Assembly: GCA_003555335.1 (NCBI GenBank)
Contig: PWHD01000048.1
Coordinates: forward strand, 1 to 46,703
Length of the DNA stretch: 46,703 nt
Direction of reading: 5' to 3'
Origin: Mollicutes bacterium
Lineage (GTDB): Bacteria; Bacillota_I; Bacilli_A; Izemoplasmatales; Izemoplasmataceae
The notes under the pieces are model-generated. The model searched no databases, was not told where the DNA came from, and worked only from the letters and a program-made list of their open reading frames with translations. Each line of letters begins with the position of its first letter. Position 1 is the first letter of the stretch. Below are positions 7,256 through 15,334 of the stretch, piece after piece. The position numbers and the translations under genes were made by a program.

Positions 7256-8134
7256 TTATGGACTTTGGTCGGATTCATCCAGCACATACCAATCGGTTAA
7301 AACCTTAGTAACCACAAAGCCTCTCTTCAGATAGGTTTCATAAGCGGGTTTGTTTTCTGAGGTGACGATGAGGCGTATTACATCTACGCCCTTTTGATTC
7401 AGGAAATCGATGGCGGTCTCTGTAAGACGCTTGCCGTAGCCTTTGTTCTGCCAGCCTTTCTTAAGACCGACGGTAAACATATCCTCGTCGTCTTCCAAGT
7501 CGATTTCCATGATTCCTATGTTTTGGTTTTCTGTTTGCACGAGGAAATAAAAACGCTTCTGTGATGTGTCGGCCAGATATTCATCCACGTCTTTGACACT
7601 GATGATACCGCCGTTTGGCACATCGGAAAACGCCTCGTTGAAGATGTCGACATACGCTTTTTTGTTGTGTTCTTCAAGTTTGATGAGAGGCAAGGGTTTG
7701 TTGCGCGGCGCCTTATCCTGCAAAGTCATGATCAGCGATTGGTAAGCACGCTTGTAGTTCAGTCCATCGAAGATGGCCTTTATTTTTTCCACCCTCAAAC
7801 CAAAATAGAGATCCGCTGCACCATATGCTCTGGCCGCCACAATAACGTGTGTCATTAATGAAGCGATGACGGTTTCGGATTCTTGATGATTTTCTATAAG
7901 ATCAATTTGACGAATATAGGCCTTTTTGTCGTAATCACTATATAGAAGTTGAGCCATGGCCGCCACAACCTTGTCATCGAGAAAGAAGTACATCCCTCTA
8001 CCATGGTCATAATGCGCACTTTTATACATTCTGTTTTGTGTTTCCATCGACACGTTGTTGACCCGGTTAAGGTTGATGAAATCGTTGACTGCTGAAAGTT
8101 CTGATTGGTCTAATTCGAGGTAATTCTTTATCAT
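7256..8134 (-). CDS. Two-domain GNAT acetyltransferase
   Basis: The 292-residue protein is twice the usual GNAT length. The C-terminal half (about residues 150-285) is a standard GNAT with the acetyl-CoA loop QNKGYG and the ending AYETYLKRGF. The N-terminal half has GNAT-like spacing (strand GMYFFLDDKVVAAMAQ, then a helix) but no clear acetyl-CoA loop, so it is probably a degenerate domain, as in mycothiol-synthase-like tandem GNATs. AGGAGG precedes the ATG. Downstream on the same strand is repeat copy B rather than another gene. Confidence 0.83.
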   Translation of the reverse strand: MIKNYLELDQSELSAVNDFINLNRVNNVSMETQNRMYKSAHYDHGRGMYFFLDDKVVAAMAQLLYSDYDKKAYIRQIDLIENHQESETVIASLMTHVIVAARAYGAADLYFGLRVEKIKAIFDGLNYKRAYQSLIMTLQDKAPRNKPLPLIKLEEHNKKAYVDIFNEAFSDVPNGGIISVKDVDEYLADTSQKRFYFLVQTENQNIGIMEIDLEDDEDMFTVGLKKGWQNKGYGKRLTETAIDFLNQKGVDVIRLIVTSENKPAYETYLKRGFVVTKVLTDWYVLDESDQSP

Positions 8135-8374
8135 GATGCGCCTCCTAATGGCTATCAGTTATTCATGTTTTCATCGCATGCCAATGAACACGGGTGGTTC
8201 AGCCATTAACAAGATGAACAAGAAGCAAAAACAAAGTCGTTATAATCATTGCCGCCCATGCCCTTGTCTTCGGGATGCTCATCCGATGATGATGCCTGAT
8301 CTTTTTTCTCTTTGAAGGAAAGCTTACTGTCAGATCATCCGATCATGGAAGCCATCGATCGCAACAGGAGCGAA

Positions 8375-8404
8375 AATAAAAGACGGACAGCGCCGTCTTT
8401 TATT
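8375..8404 (-). terminator. Terminator of the alpha/beta hydrolase gene
   Basis: AATAAAAGACGG (8375-8386) pairs with CCGTCTTTTATT (8393-8404), with T-rich ends in both directions. The stretch 8135-8374 holds no recognised gene. Confidence 0.88.
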
Positions 8405-8423
8405 GATTGGATGGTTCGGGCCG

Positions 8424-9365
8424 TCAATCCGCCATGAAGCTTCTGAACATAGCTATGATCTGTGATGACTGCTCGTGGTGGACATAGTGGCCGGTATCGA
8501 GGACGTGGCTTTCATAGGTTTCACTGTCCCTGAAGTAATCGGCGAAGATGGTTTTAATCTCCGGGTGGGCATCAATCAGGTCATTGGAGATGAAAACCAG
8601 CATCGCGGTTTCTCTTGCCGGGGCGTTTTCAGCCACGGTTTCCGCGTTTTCATTGAGACGGCGGCTTTCTCTTAGAATGTTGCGGTTGAACATGTTCGCA
8701 TGAAACAGTGTTTCGATATGGTTGCGCTCCTCGTCTTCAAAACCCTCATAGGCCAGTACCGGCAGTGCCGATTCAAGGGACTTTTCGTCCATGAAACGGG
8801 ACAGACCGAGTCTTCCGACCGCATATTGGACGGCGCCGCTGAAGCGTGGAGGGGTGCCTGTGACATCCAGAAGGACCGGGGCGATGGTCATGTCCAGTCC
8901 GATGATATGACTGACTTCATCGGGATGATTCTGCGCCCAGTAGACGGCTTCGAGACCGGCCATGGAGTGAGCCATGATGGTCACGGGGGTCTCAATGTCC
9001 AAAGTACCGAGGACTTCCCGGTAACCACCGACGACCGATGCGATGCCCTTGTCGCGGCTCGATGTCTGGTTATAACCGTAACCGGGTCTTTCTATGACGA
9101 TGATCCGGTGATCATCGGAAAGTGGTTGCCACAATGGTTTGAAATCATAAAAAGGGCCTGTGGTTCCCAGTCCCGAAAGAAAGACAACCGGTGTTCCCGC
9201 ACCTTGCGTGTGAACCCTGAAGGTGCCGTGGGCGGTTTCGACGGCTTCGCCCGCTTCCTCCATCGCGGAAAGGTCGTTGTCTGTCCTGATTCGCTGCTGG
9301 ATAACGAGAGCCATAAGGATTAATAAGATAAACAATGATGCATACTTGACGAGTCTTTTTATCAT
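8424..9365 (-). CDS. Membrane-anchored alpha/beta hydrolase
   Basis: This 313-residue serine hydrolase has an N-terminal membrane anchor (about residues 8-23), so the catalytic domain probably lies outside the membrane. The nucleophile is Ser134 in HSMAG, the oxyanion segment is LSGLGTTG (63-70), His293 in TGHYVHHEQ closes the triad, and Asp262 or Asp265 is the likely acid. A lid-like helical insert spans about 160-245. It belongs to the broad lipase/esterase/epoxide-hydrolase group; substrate cannot be told. GAGGTGAG precedes the ATG on the minus strand. Confidence 0.87.
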   Translation of the reverse strand: MIKRLVKYASLFILLILMALVIQQRIRTDNDLSAMEEAGEAVETAHGTFRVHTQGAGTPVVFLSGLGTTGPFYDFKPLWQPLSDDHRIIVIERPGYGYNQTSSRDKGIASVVGGYREVLGTLDIETPVTIMAHSMAGLEAVYWAQNHPDEVSHIIGLDMTIAPVLLDVTGTPPRFSGAVQYAVGRLGLSRFMDEKSLESALPVLAYEGFEDEERNHIETLFHANMFNRNILRESRRLNENAETVAENAPARETAMLVFISNDLIDAHPEIKTIFADYFRDSETYESHVLDTGHYVHHEQSSQIIAMFRSFMAD

Positions 9366-9531
9366 AATCTCACCTCACGTTCAAGTCTATTATAATGATT
9401 GGCCTTTTTCCAGGTTTTTTTCACATCATGATGATTGAAAAAGGTCGGTTCACGGCTTCATCGACGGTGTTTTTCCCTTTTTATGAGTCCCGATCTCCCG
9501 AAATAAACGTCACGTTAATCCGTGCAGGCAT

Positions 9532-9560
9532 AAAAAAAAAGGCCGGTCTGAAGACCCGCC
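9532..9560 (-). terminator. Terminator of the zinc-ribbon gene
   Basis: GGCCGGTC (9541-9548) and GACCCGCC (9553-9560) pair with one internal mismatch around TGAA. In the minus direction a run of nine T follows. Confidence 0.8.
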
Positions 9561-9563
9561 CGA

Positions 9564-9797
9564 TCAATAATCGATTCCCACTGAAACCACGTTTTCCATA
9601 CTGTCCGCACTACAAGGCGTCACACCAAACACCATGCCGCATGAAGGACATCTGTCTTCGTGCGTGGTCATCATGAAGGTATGACCACAAGAACACACGA
9701 TTTCGAACGCCTTAGCCAAAGGCTGATTGGCGACGCCTTTGCGCCTTACCTTGTCCACGGCATTCATCTGGCTGCCACAACCACAGTTTTCTGACAT
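9564..9797 (-). CDS. Small zinc-ribbon protein
   Basis: This 77-residue protein has a CSCGH knuckle and a CPSCG knuckle about 20 residues apart, a rubredoxin-like zinc or iron site, plus an N-terminal CGCG. No catalytic domain is seen, so it may be a binding or adaptor protein. The start at 9797 is chosen because AGGAGGTGA lies just upstream; the longer frame from 9815 would place this site inside the gene. The own terminator suggests a single-gene unit. Confidence 0.75.
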   Translation of the reverse strand: MSENCGCGSQMNAVDKVRRKGVANQPLAKAFEIVCSCGHTFMMTTHEDRCPSCGMVFGVTPCSADSMENVVSVGIDY

Positions 9798-9968
9798 AAA
9801 GTCACCTCCTGACAATAGGTTATTATACGCATATCAAAGCGATTATGCAAGCACGGTTTGGGTCCGTACGCTGATTTTTCAAACAGCAGAAGTGTTTATA
9901 AATAAAGCGCCTTCCGACTTTGGACCCTGATCAATCATCAGGCATGTTTTACCTTGATCAATGGCGCC

Positions 9969-10184
9969 TCAATGCAAAAGGAGAAGCTTAGAATATCGGG
10001 CGCCCTCACTTTCAAGCCCGTGTAGAAGATTCACATAGATCGCTCTCCTTGTGTCTGAACAGTCGACGGCACGAATTTCAGCGCCAATGAACCGTCTTTT
10101 TCGACAGGCAGAAAATAGAGGGAGAATTCCGTTAGAACATTTCAGTGGGATTTTCAGATAGCGATTTCCAAAAAGGCACGAATT
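9969..10184 (-). pseudogene. Possible relic: open minus-strand frame without a start
   Basis: The 449-base gap 9798-10246 has no intact gene. A minus-strand frame is open for 72 codons between stops and reads protein-like (RKRRFIGAEIRAVDCSDT, AIYVNLLHGLESEGARYS), but has no start codon with a ribosome-binding site. It may be the tail of a decayed gene. No family recognised. A short inverted repeat CCTGAT/ATCAGG lies at 9926-9942. Confidence 0.3.
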
Positions 10185-10221
10185 TTAACAAATGGAACTA
10201 CAAAGTGGTTTCACTTTATGG

Positions 10222-10249
10222 TAAAATGTAGGGGAGGGTTTCGGAAATG
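10222..10249 (+). promoter_or_regulatory. Extended -10 and Shine-Dalgarno of the broken membrane gene
   Basis: TG-G-TAAAAT ends at 10227 and GGGGAGG precedes ATG 10247. Intact signals in front of a damaged frame suggest recent decay. Confidence 0.5.
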
Positions 10250-10648
10250 AATGTGAAAAATAAAGATTCTAAACGGCAACTATATCCGTCTTTTCCTGCT
10301 CAGACGCATCTTCCATATCCGGTATCTGTGGTTGTTTCTCGGTCTTCTCTATTTTCTTTCTGGAATGGCGTGCTTCTGTTCAGCCATCCGAATTGGCCTT
10401 ACGCCTATGCAACATTCGAACGCTTCATCACCGTCTATTCCGTTTCGGTTCTACTGCATCTCCTGTTCGTCATTCCGCTGCACCGAATGGTTCATGCGTT
10501 TGCTTGCCAAGTCCAAGGGATGTTCGGGGCATCAGCCATCAACCTGATTATTTCTGATGTTGCGCTTTACCTGCGCTTTAGCAGCGTGATTTTGCAAGAA
10601 GCACCAGCAACATGTCAATCGAACCACGATTTATCAAATCACTTGTGA
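10247..10648 (+). pseudogene. Frameshifted membrane protein gene
   Basis: From ATG 10247 the first frame gives a good N-terminus (MNVKNKDSKRQ). Hydrophobic, protein-like sequence then moves to the next frame (RRIFHIRYLWLFLGLLYF, about 10280-10365) and returns to the first frame from about 10360 (HPNWPYAYATFERF, then LLHLLFVIPLHRMVHAFAC). At least two compensating indels are implied, or the sequence has errors. IPLHRMVHAF looks like a damaged HExxH helix, as in DUF3267 membrane zincins; that assignment is weak. A small membrane protein gene follows at 10662. Confidence 0.5.
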
Positions 10649-10661
10649 AAGGGTGTTTTTT

Positions 10662-11003
10662 ATGGGAATGACCTACCTTGTCATCATCGCCACAAGCATC
10701 ATCATCGGTGTCACACTGAAGACGCTGATGAAAGATTTCAGAAGATTCATCCTTCTGCATCTGGTTTTCCTTCTAATCATGGTCAATGTAACTCTGATCA
10801 TCGATGCCGAGTTCGCGCCGATGGGCTGGGGGAGCGATATCGCATTCTTCTATTTCTTCCTGCCGGTGATTGTCGCGTTCGTTTCCGGGGGCGTCTATTT
10901 ACAATCAGGTAGAGAAGAAACAATAACCATACGGGAACCTTGCGGTATGAAGGTGGCTTTGAAATCTTTTCGTTGTTTTTTTGAGGAGTTGAGGCTTGAA
11001 TGA
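10662..11003 (+). CDS. Small membrane protein, unrecognised
   Basis: The 113-residue product has three hydrophobic segments (about residues 3-20, 31-50 and 62-82) and a cationic C-terminal tail. AAAGGG eight bases before ATG 10662 sets the start; GTG at 10653 is too close to it. The stop overlaps the start of the metallopeptidase gene (ATGA), implying translational coupling. The tail after residue 85 is unlike the rest, so the end of the gene may have been altered. No family recognised. Confidence 0.6.
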   Translation: MGMTYLVIIATSIIIGVTLKTLMKDFRRFILLHLVFLLIMVNVTLIIDAEFAPMGWGSDIAFFYFFLPVIVAFVSGGVYLQSGREETITIREPCGMKVALKSFRCFFEELRLE

Positions 11004-11821
11004 GAGTGATGGATCTATACCGGGGCATCGGTGGACTCCGTGGCGATTCCGTTTCAGCGTTCTTGAAGACCTGGAAACAATATATGAACGATCCCGATCT
11101 CTACCGGGTCTGTCTAGAGGACGCATCAGGTTATGACTTAAAGAGTCAGGTGCTTCCGGTGATCCGGCATGCGCTTGAAAACAGGGACCTTATCGACAGG
11201 GCCCACGATAACTTCCTGGCAATTATCGATGAGCTTCGGCGGAAATACAACCGACTGTTCAAAGAACCCGATGTGTGCCTGGTCTTTTATCTCGGGCTCT
11301 GCAGTGGCGCGGGTTGGGTTGTCGATATCAAAGAAAAAGACCACATCCTGTTCGGCGTGGAAAAGATCGTCGAACTGCGGTGGGAAAAAAGACCGCAGCT
11401 TTATCATCTTGTCTGCCATGAGCTCGGTCATGTAGCCTACAAGCATCTGGGCGGCACGCTGGCCGATTCAACTTCTGAAAACAACGCACAAAGCATCAGA
11501 CAGCTTCACAGCGAAGGGTTCGCAGAACACGTGGCATCGCTGCTCAGTCCCTATCAAAACAGCAGGGGTCCTACATGGCTCAACTGGTGCGAGGCCAATC
11601 TGGATTGCATCAAGCATGAGTTTCTCGGGTTTCTTAAAGAAGGCAGAGATACACAGCCTTTCTTCGGTGATTGGAGCTCGATTCTGGGACATAGCGATCT
11701 CGGTTATTTCCTAGGGCTCAAATTCATTGAAACCCTGGCAAAAGACCATGACCTCAAGACCATCGCAAGGATGGAGATTGACAAAATAAGGAGCCATCTG
11801 GTGCGCTTTTTGACGGCTTAG
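11000..11821 (+). CDS. HELGH zinc metallopeptidase (gluzincin-like)
   Basis: The 273-residue protein has HELGH at 140-144 and a downstream SEGFAEH at 171-177, whose Glu172 would be the third zinc ligand. The spacing suits DUF2268/DUF5700-like predicted zinc peptidases. No signal peptide is seen, so it is probably cytoplasmic. The ATG overlaps the preceding stop and GAGGAG is upstream. The remnant of a second member of the same broad family starts just after the stop, and a third intact one lies at 37199. Substrate unknown. Confidence 0.78.
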   Translation: MRVMDLYRGIGGLRGDSVSAFLKTWKQYMNDPDLYRVCLEDASGYDLKSQVLPVIRHALENRDLIDRAHDNFLAIIDELRRKYNRLFKEPDVCLVFYLGLCSGAGWVVDIKEKDHILFGVEKIVELRWEKRPQLYHLVCHELGHVAYKHLGGTLADSTSENNAQSIRQLHSEGFAEHVASLLSPYQNSRGPTWLNWCEANLDCIKHEFLGFLKEGRDTQPFFGDWSSILGHSDLGYFLGLKFIETLAKDHDLKTIARMEIDKIRSHLVRFLTA

Positions 11822-12251
11822 GTTACCATCGTCCCATCAAGGAAACATCGTCCACACGCAGACCGCCTCGATGAGCGGTGATTTCGAGAGAAGCATCGCC
11901 GCCATCATCATGAGCGAGGGGCTTGCCATGCACGCAAGCAGACACATCATACCGAGCGCCGCGGCGTCGCACTACGTCGAACATGAGCCCGGCTGGTTCA
12001 AGACCTGCCGCCTGAAGAAAGACAGAATCACCAAAGGCCTCTTTCTTCATCTTAGGGACCGATCGGCAGAGGTCGTCAGACGCTTCACTTTCGGCACGCA
12101 CACCACCGGCGAGGCGCGGGAAGTCTGTTACGGCGCCTGGGAAATCGTGGGCACTTGTCTGAAGGATGGCGTATCCTACAAGACCCTCGCGGGGATCGAG
12201 GAAGAAGCGATGCCTGATTTTCTTGAAGCCAGTTACTTCAATAGGACGTGA
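11814..12251 (+). pseudogene. 5'-truncated zinc-peptidase relative
   Basis: The frame is open from 11814 (just after a stop codon inside the preceding gene's end) to 12251; the first ATG is 11871. It encodes only the C-terminal part of a DUF2268/DUF5700-like peptidase: NIVHT and MSEGLAMHASRHI match the Glu-bearing helix, but the HExxH segment that should precede it is missing. No ribosome-binding site precedes 11871. It could be the tail of a deleted tandem copy, or an unexplained small protein. The minus-strand frame at 11823-12293 is its shadow. Confidence 0.55.
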
Positions 12252-12275
12252 CGGTGCGAAAAGCGGACGTGTCAA

Positions 12276-12411
12276 AAGACGCTGCGGCTTCATGTTTTTC
12301 TGCTTTGTCAGACGGGGTCATTTTCACGATACCGCGTTTTTCAAAAGGCCGGTGTCACCTGATTCCTTGAAAAAAGATGTCCGCAGCGTCTTGTCGCCTC
12401 GGACATCTTTT
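12276..12411. terminator. Terminator-like hairpin with a competing long-range pairing
   Basis: AAAAGATGTCCG (12372-12383) pairs with CGGACATCTTTT (12400-12411), a good terminator-like hairpin. In addition AAGACGCTGCGG (12276-12287) is the exact complement of CCGCAGCGTCTT (12381-12392), which overlaps the left arm, so two exclusive folds are possible. No plus-strand gene follows for about 600 bases, so real attenuation is doubtful. Confidence 0.45.
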
Positions 12412-12515
12412 ATGGCATTCAACTGGCATCCGGATCATTGCACAGGTTTATTTGAAACAGGGAATTCCACGGGACCATCATTCGCCATTGTTTTTTCCGG
12501 AAACCTGGAAAGCCG

Positions 12516-12710
12516 CTATTTCATTGATTTGAGGTTATGAATCAAAACCTCGACAATGAGACCGAGACCGCCGACGATAAAGAAACTTGCACCAATGATC
12601 ACCTGGTTCATATAATGGGAATAAACCATCAAACCCAGTCCGATAAAAACGAACAGGAACGAACACCAGATCACAAAACCGTTCAGGGGAGAAGCCTTGT
12701 CTTTTTGCAT
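12516..12710 (-). CDS. Small two-helix membrane protein
   Basis: The 64-residue protein has two membrane segments (about residues 11-29 and 36-54) and short charged ends. Three consecutive ATG codons occur; the last (12710) is chosen because it lies eight bases from AGGA, against two and five for the others. No family recognised; it resembles the many small integral membrane proteins of Gram-positive bacteria. Confidence 0.6.
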   Translation of the reverse strand: MQKDKASPLNGFVIWCSFLFVFIGLGLMVYSHYMNQVIIGASFFIVGGLGLIVEVLIHNLKSMK

Positions 12711-12774
12711 CATCATCTTCCTTTCTGTAATAGTCACCAGGATAATGATATGACGTTTTATCGCCGAAGTAAAT

Positions 12775-12808
12775 CTTTTTATGCGTTTTGGAAAAAATGC
12801 ATAAAAAG
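12775..12808. repeat. Inverted repeat in the gap before the EamA gene
   Basis: CTTTTTATGC (12775-12784) and GCATAAAAAG (12799-12808) form a perfect ten-base inverted repeat with a 14-base loop. It could be an operator or transcript hairpin upstream of the minus-strand small gene. Otherwise the gap 12711-13046 holds the EamA promoter and no gene. Confidence 0.4.
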
Positions 12809-12920
12809 TGCCATAAGCCTGCTGGGATCTGTTTTAAAGGTCTTTGGATGGGCAGGAACTTTTTTCGTAAACTATTGGAAAGTAACCGGCTTCAAGGCCG
12901 ACTTTTCCTAAGGCTTTCGG

Positions 12921-12949
12921 TTTGTTTTTTCTGCACCGGGTGATAGAAT
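12921..12949 (+). promoter_or_regulatory. Extended -10 promoter for the EamA gene
   Basis: TG-A-TAGAAT at 12941-12949 is an extended -10. A weak -35, TTTGTT, lies at 12921-12926. The leader to the start codon is about 90 bases. Confidence 0.5.
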
Positions 12950-13046
12950 CAAGGGTAAGGAACCACGAATTTCACCGCATCATATCATATGGGATAAAAC
13001 GTGCTGTCAAGTGTGCCAAGGCATGTCGTTGAAAGGAGGGCTTGTG

Positions 13047-13934
13047 ATGCGCCACACCGGGGTCATCTTGGTGATGCTCGCCGCTTTATTGTGGGGAATA
13101 AGCGGGGGCATCGCGAACGTACTGATGAACAGGGGATGGTCGCCTTATGTGATCTCATTTTACCGCGGGATGCTCGGTTTCGTTTTCTTTTTCGTCTGGT
13201 CTTTGTCCACGCTCGGGCGTGAGAAACTGCCAAGCATGCGGTTTTTCCTGTGGTCCGCCCTTGCCGGCGCCGGGGTGCTTGGAAACTTCATGTTTTATTA
13301 CCTGAGCATCGAGGCCGCGAGCATCAGTATCGCGATCACACTGATGTATTCCGCCCCCATCTTTGTCCTCCTCTTTGCGCTTTTGTTCGGGCTTGAAAGG
13401 TCGACATGGCTCAAGTGGGCCAGTGTCCTTTGGGTCATGGTGGGCATCGTCCTGCTGACGGGGGCCTATGACCCCGGGCGTATCACGGTCGGTATGCCGG
13501 GCGCGCTCGCGGGCCTCGCCTCCGGGCTTTCCTATACGCTTTTCATCTTCGGCTTCAAAAAGGCCTCGTCGCTCGGCTCGGCGAAATCGGTGCTGGTGGT
13601 CGCGTTCTTCTCATTCACGGTCATCCTGCTTTTTCTCATGGACGCGGGTGAAACCTTGCAGGTGGTCGGCTCGTCCGATAGGGGCTTGTTCTTGTTGCTC
13701 GGTGCGATCGGGGCGGGCATTCCCTTCTTCATCTACGTGATCGGCCTGCGCAAAACCCTGCCGACAACCGCTTCGGTTGTCGCCATGCTCGAACCGCTCA
13801 CCGCTGCTGCGATCGGCATCCTGATTTTGGGCAACGAACTTTCGGCGATCCAGTTGATCGGTGGTGTGATTGTTTTGATGTCCGTAACCTTACGCAGTGT
13901 GAGACGAAGCAAAACTGAAAAGCCGCTTTATTGA
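13047..13934 (+). CDS. EamA-family (DMT) transporter
   Basis: The 295-residue protein has about ten membrane segments formed by two EamA repeats; the first starts LVMLAALLWGISGG and the second near residue 150 (ALAGLASGLSYTLFIFGFK), followed by the typical MLEPLTAAAIG segment. Members export or import amino acids, nucleosides or other small metabolites. AAGGAGG precedes ATG 13047; the frame upstream of it lacks a ribosome-binding site. It is flanked by its own promoter and a terminator. Confidence 0.9.
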   Translation: MRHTGVILVMLAALLWGISGGIANVLMNRGWSPYVISFYRGMLGFVFFFVWSLSTLGREKLPSMRFFLWSALAGAGVLGNFMFYYLSIEAASISIAITLMYSAPIFVLLFALLFGLERSTWLKWASVLWVMVGIVLLTGAYDPGRITVGMPGALAGLASGLSYTLFIFGFKKASSLGSAKSVLVVAFFSFTVILLFLMDAGETLQVVGSSDRGLFLLLGAIGAGIPFFIYVIGLRKTLPTTASVVAMLEPLTAAAIGILILGNELSAIQLIGGVIVLMSVTLRSVRRSKTEKPLY

Positions 13935-14069
13935 TCGCTTCATCACAGGTTCCACAGTGGACGTCATGCCGGACTTATTGAATGATTATTGCCAGGTCCA
14001 CAAGCAAAATAAGTGGTTCTGGTGATAATGATGTATAAGATTTGTCGGACATTGCATACCCAATCATGA

Positions 14070-14097
14070 AAAGACCGGCCACCTAGGGCCGGTCTTT
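14070..14097. terminator. Bidirectional hairpin between EamA and hydrolase genes
   Basis: AAAGACCGGCC (14070-14080) pairs with GGCCGGTCTTT (14087-14097). The T-run is short. The remainder of the gap 13935-14246 shows nothing else. Confidence 0.65.
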
Positions 14098-14246
14098 GCG
14101 TAATTCAAGCGTCAATCCTGATTTTCATCACGGCTTTTTGTGTTTTCATCCGCCCAAAACAATCAATAGTCATAGATAGGATAATGCTCCGCTTTGTTTA
14201 TCGCTCATCCGTCTTATGATCACACGGAAGATTATGCGCTTTTCAA

Positions 14247-15029
14247 TCAATTGATCAGTTCCTTTACAAGGATCGCATAGAAATTTTTGCGTGCGTGATG
14301 CTCTTTCCACGGCGTGTGACCGCATTTTTCAAGCAAGTAGAAGCGGTGCGGCGGATCCAACTTCCTTAGTGATTCTCTCACCGCCTCTTGCGGGTGCGCA
14401 TCGTGATCGCCGTGTATGGCGGTGACGGCGCATTGAATGGTTTTGCCCATCTCGAACATCGCTCCGCTTTTTCTGAGATCCTGCATTTCTTTTGAGATGC
14501 TTATAAATGTCTGATGATCAAATAGACGCCCGTCATAAGGGGAATGAACCAGCTTGTAGCTGTTCACCTGTTCCATGAATTCGCCCATTTCCGCGAGTTT
14601 TTCATTTCCGGCCGCACCGGAAGCATCAGTGAAGGCGTTTTGAAGATCCTGAAACGCAGACATCTGCGACTTCGTCAAGCGTTTTTCAAGATGGCTTCGA
14701 AATACCGCGGCGTGTGCTTTTTCCAAAGGGCCGCTTGAAATCATGACAATCTTGCGGACAAGCTTAGGGTATCTTCCGGCGAACATGAAAACCAACATCG
14801 CGCCCCAAGAGTGGCCGATCAGTGTGGCGGTGCCTTCCATGTTTTCCTCAAGAATCCGCTTCAACGCCTGAATCTGACCCTCGATTGTCCTCTCGCCCAG
14901 CAAGGGCTCGATCACACCACGGGTTTCAGACAAAGTTTCACACATGGGCTTTGCGTCGCCGAGCGCCCCGGGTCCGCCGTGGACGATGGCGATGGTGTAG
15001 GGGGTGTCGCCATATTTTCTGAAACGCAT
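14247..15029 (-). CDS. Alpha/beta hydrolase, prolyl-iminopeptidase-like
   Basis: The 260-residue hydrolase has the HGGPG oxyanion motif near residue 17, typical of prolyl iminopeptidases and related enzymes, the nucleophile elbow GHSWGA, the acid in HGDHDAHP, and the His in CGHTPWKEHHA. It is shorter than classical prolyl iminopeptidases (about 300-315), so its cap domain is reduced. It probably acts on a peptide or small ester in the cytoplasm. The start at 15029 is supported by AGGAGG seven bases before it; the frame from 15062 would run over that site. Confidence 0.87.
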   Translation of the reverse strand: MRFRKYGDTPYTIAIVHGGPGALGDAKPMCETLSETRGVIEPLLGERTIEGQIQALKRILEENMEGTATLIGHSWGAMLVFMFAGRYPKLVRKIVMISSGPLEKAHAAVFRSHLEKRLTKSQMSAFQDLQNAFTDASGAAGNEKLAEMGEFMEQVNSYKLVHSPYDGRLFDHQTFISISKEMQDLRKSGAMFEMGKTIQCAVTAIHGDHDAHPQEAVRESLRKLDPPHRFYLLEKCGHTPWKEHHARKNFYAILVKELIN

Positions 15030-15275
15030 GGTGTGCCTCCTCGAAAATGATATAAAAACCACTTCATCTGCGATATCGATTGAATAAGATGCCTCATCTC
15101 ATTATACACCCAAAGCCGGCATTTCCAGGAACAATATTCCATGTTGCGCATGAAACGGTAGTATCGAGAAAATCATTGAATCCGGAATTTTATCCTTTTT
15201 CGACCTTCCAGGATTGTGTGGGCGTTATACGCGACTGTTTCAAGAAAGAAGTATGCAAGCAGGGCGGTTGATTAT

Positions 15276-15312
15276 AAAAGACGGCGAGCACATCATGGCC
15301 GACCGTCTTTTT
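15276..15312 (-). terminator. Terminator of gnd
   Basis: AAAAGACGG (15276-15284) and CCGTCTTTT (15303-15311) form the stem, with T's in both directions. It is about 25 bases beyond the gnd stop. The gap 15030-15334 contains nothing else recognised. Confidence 0.75.
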
Positions 15313-15334
15313 GCTTGTTATGGCGGAAAGGAAT

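Noticed and set aside
11823..12293. Minus-strand open frame of 156 codons
   Set aside because: No ribosome-binding site and low-complexity composition; the plus frame shows peptidase-family motifs.
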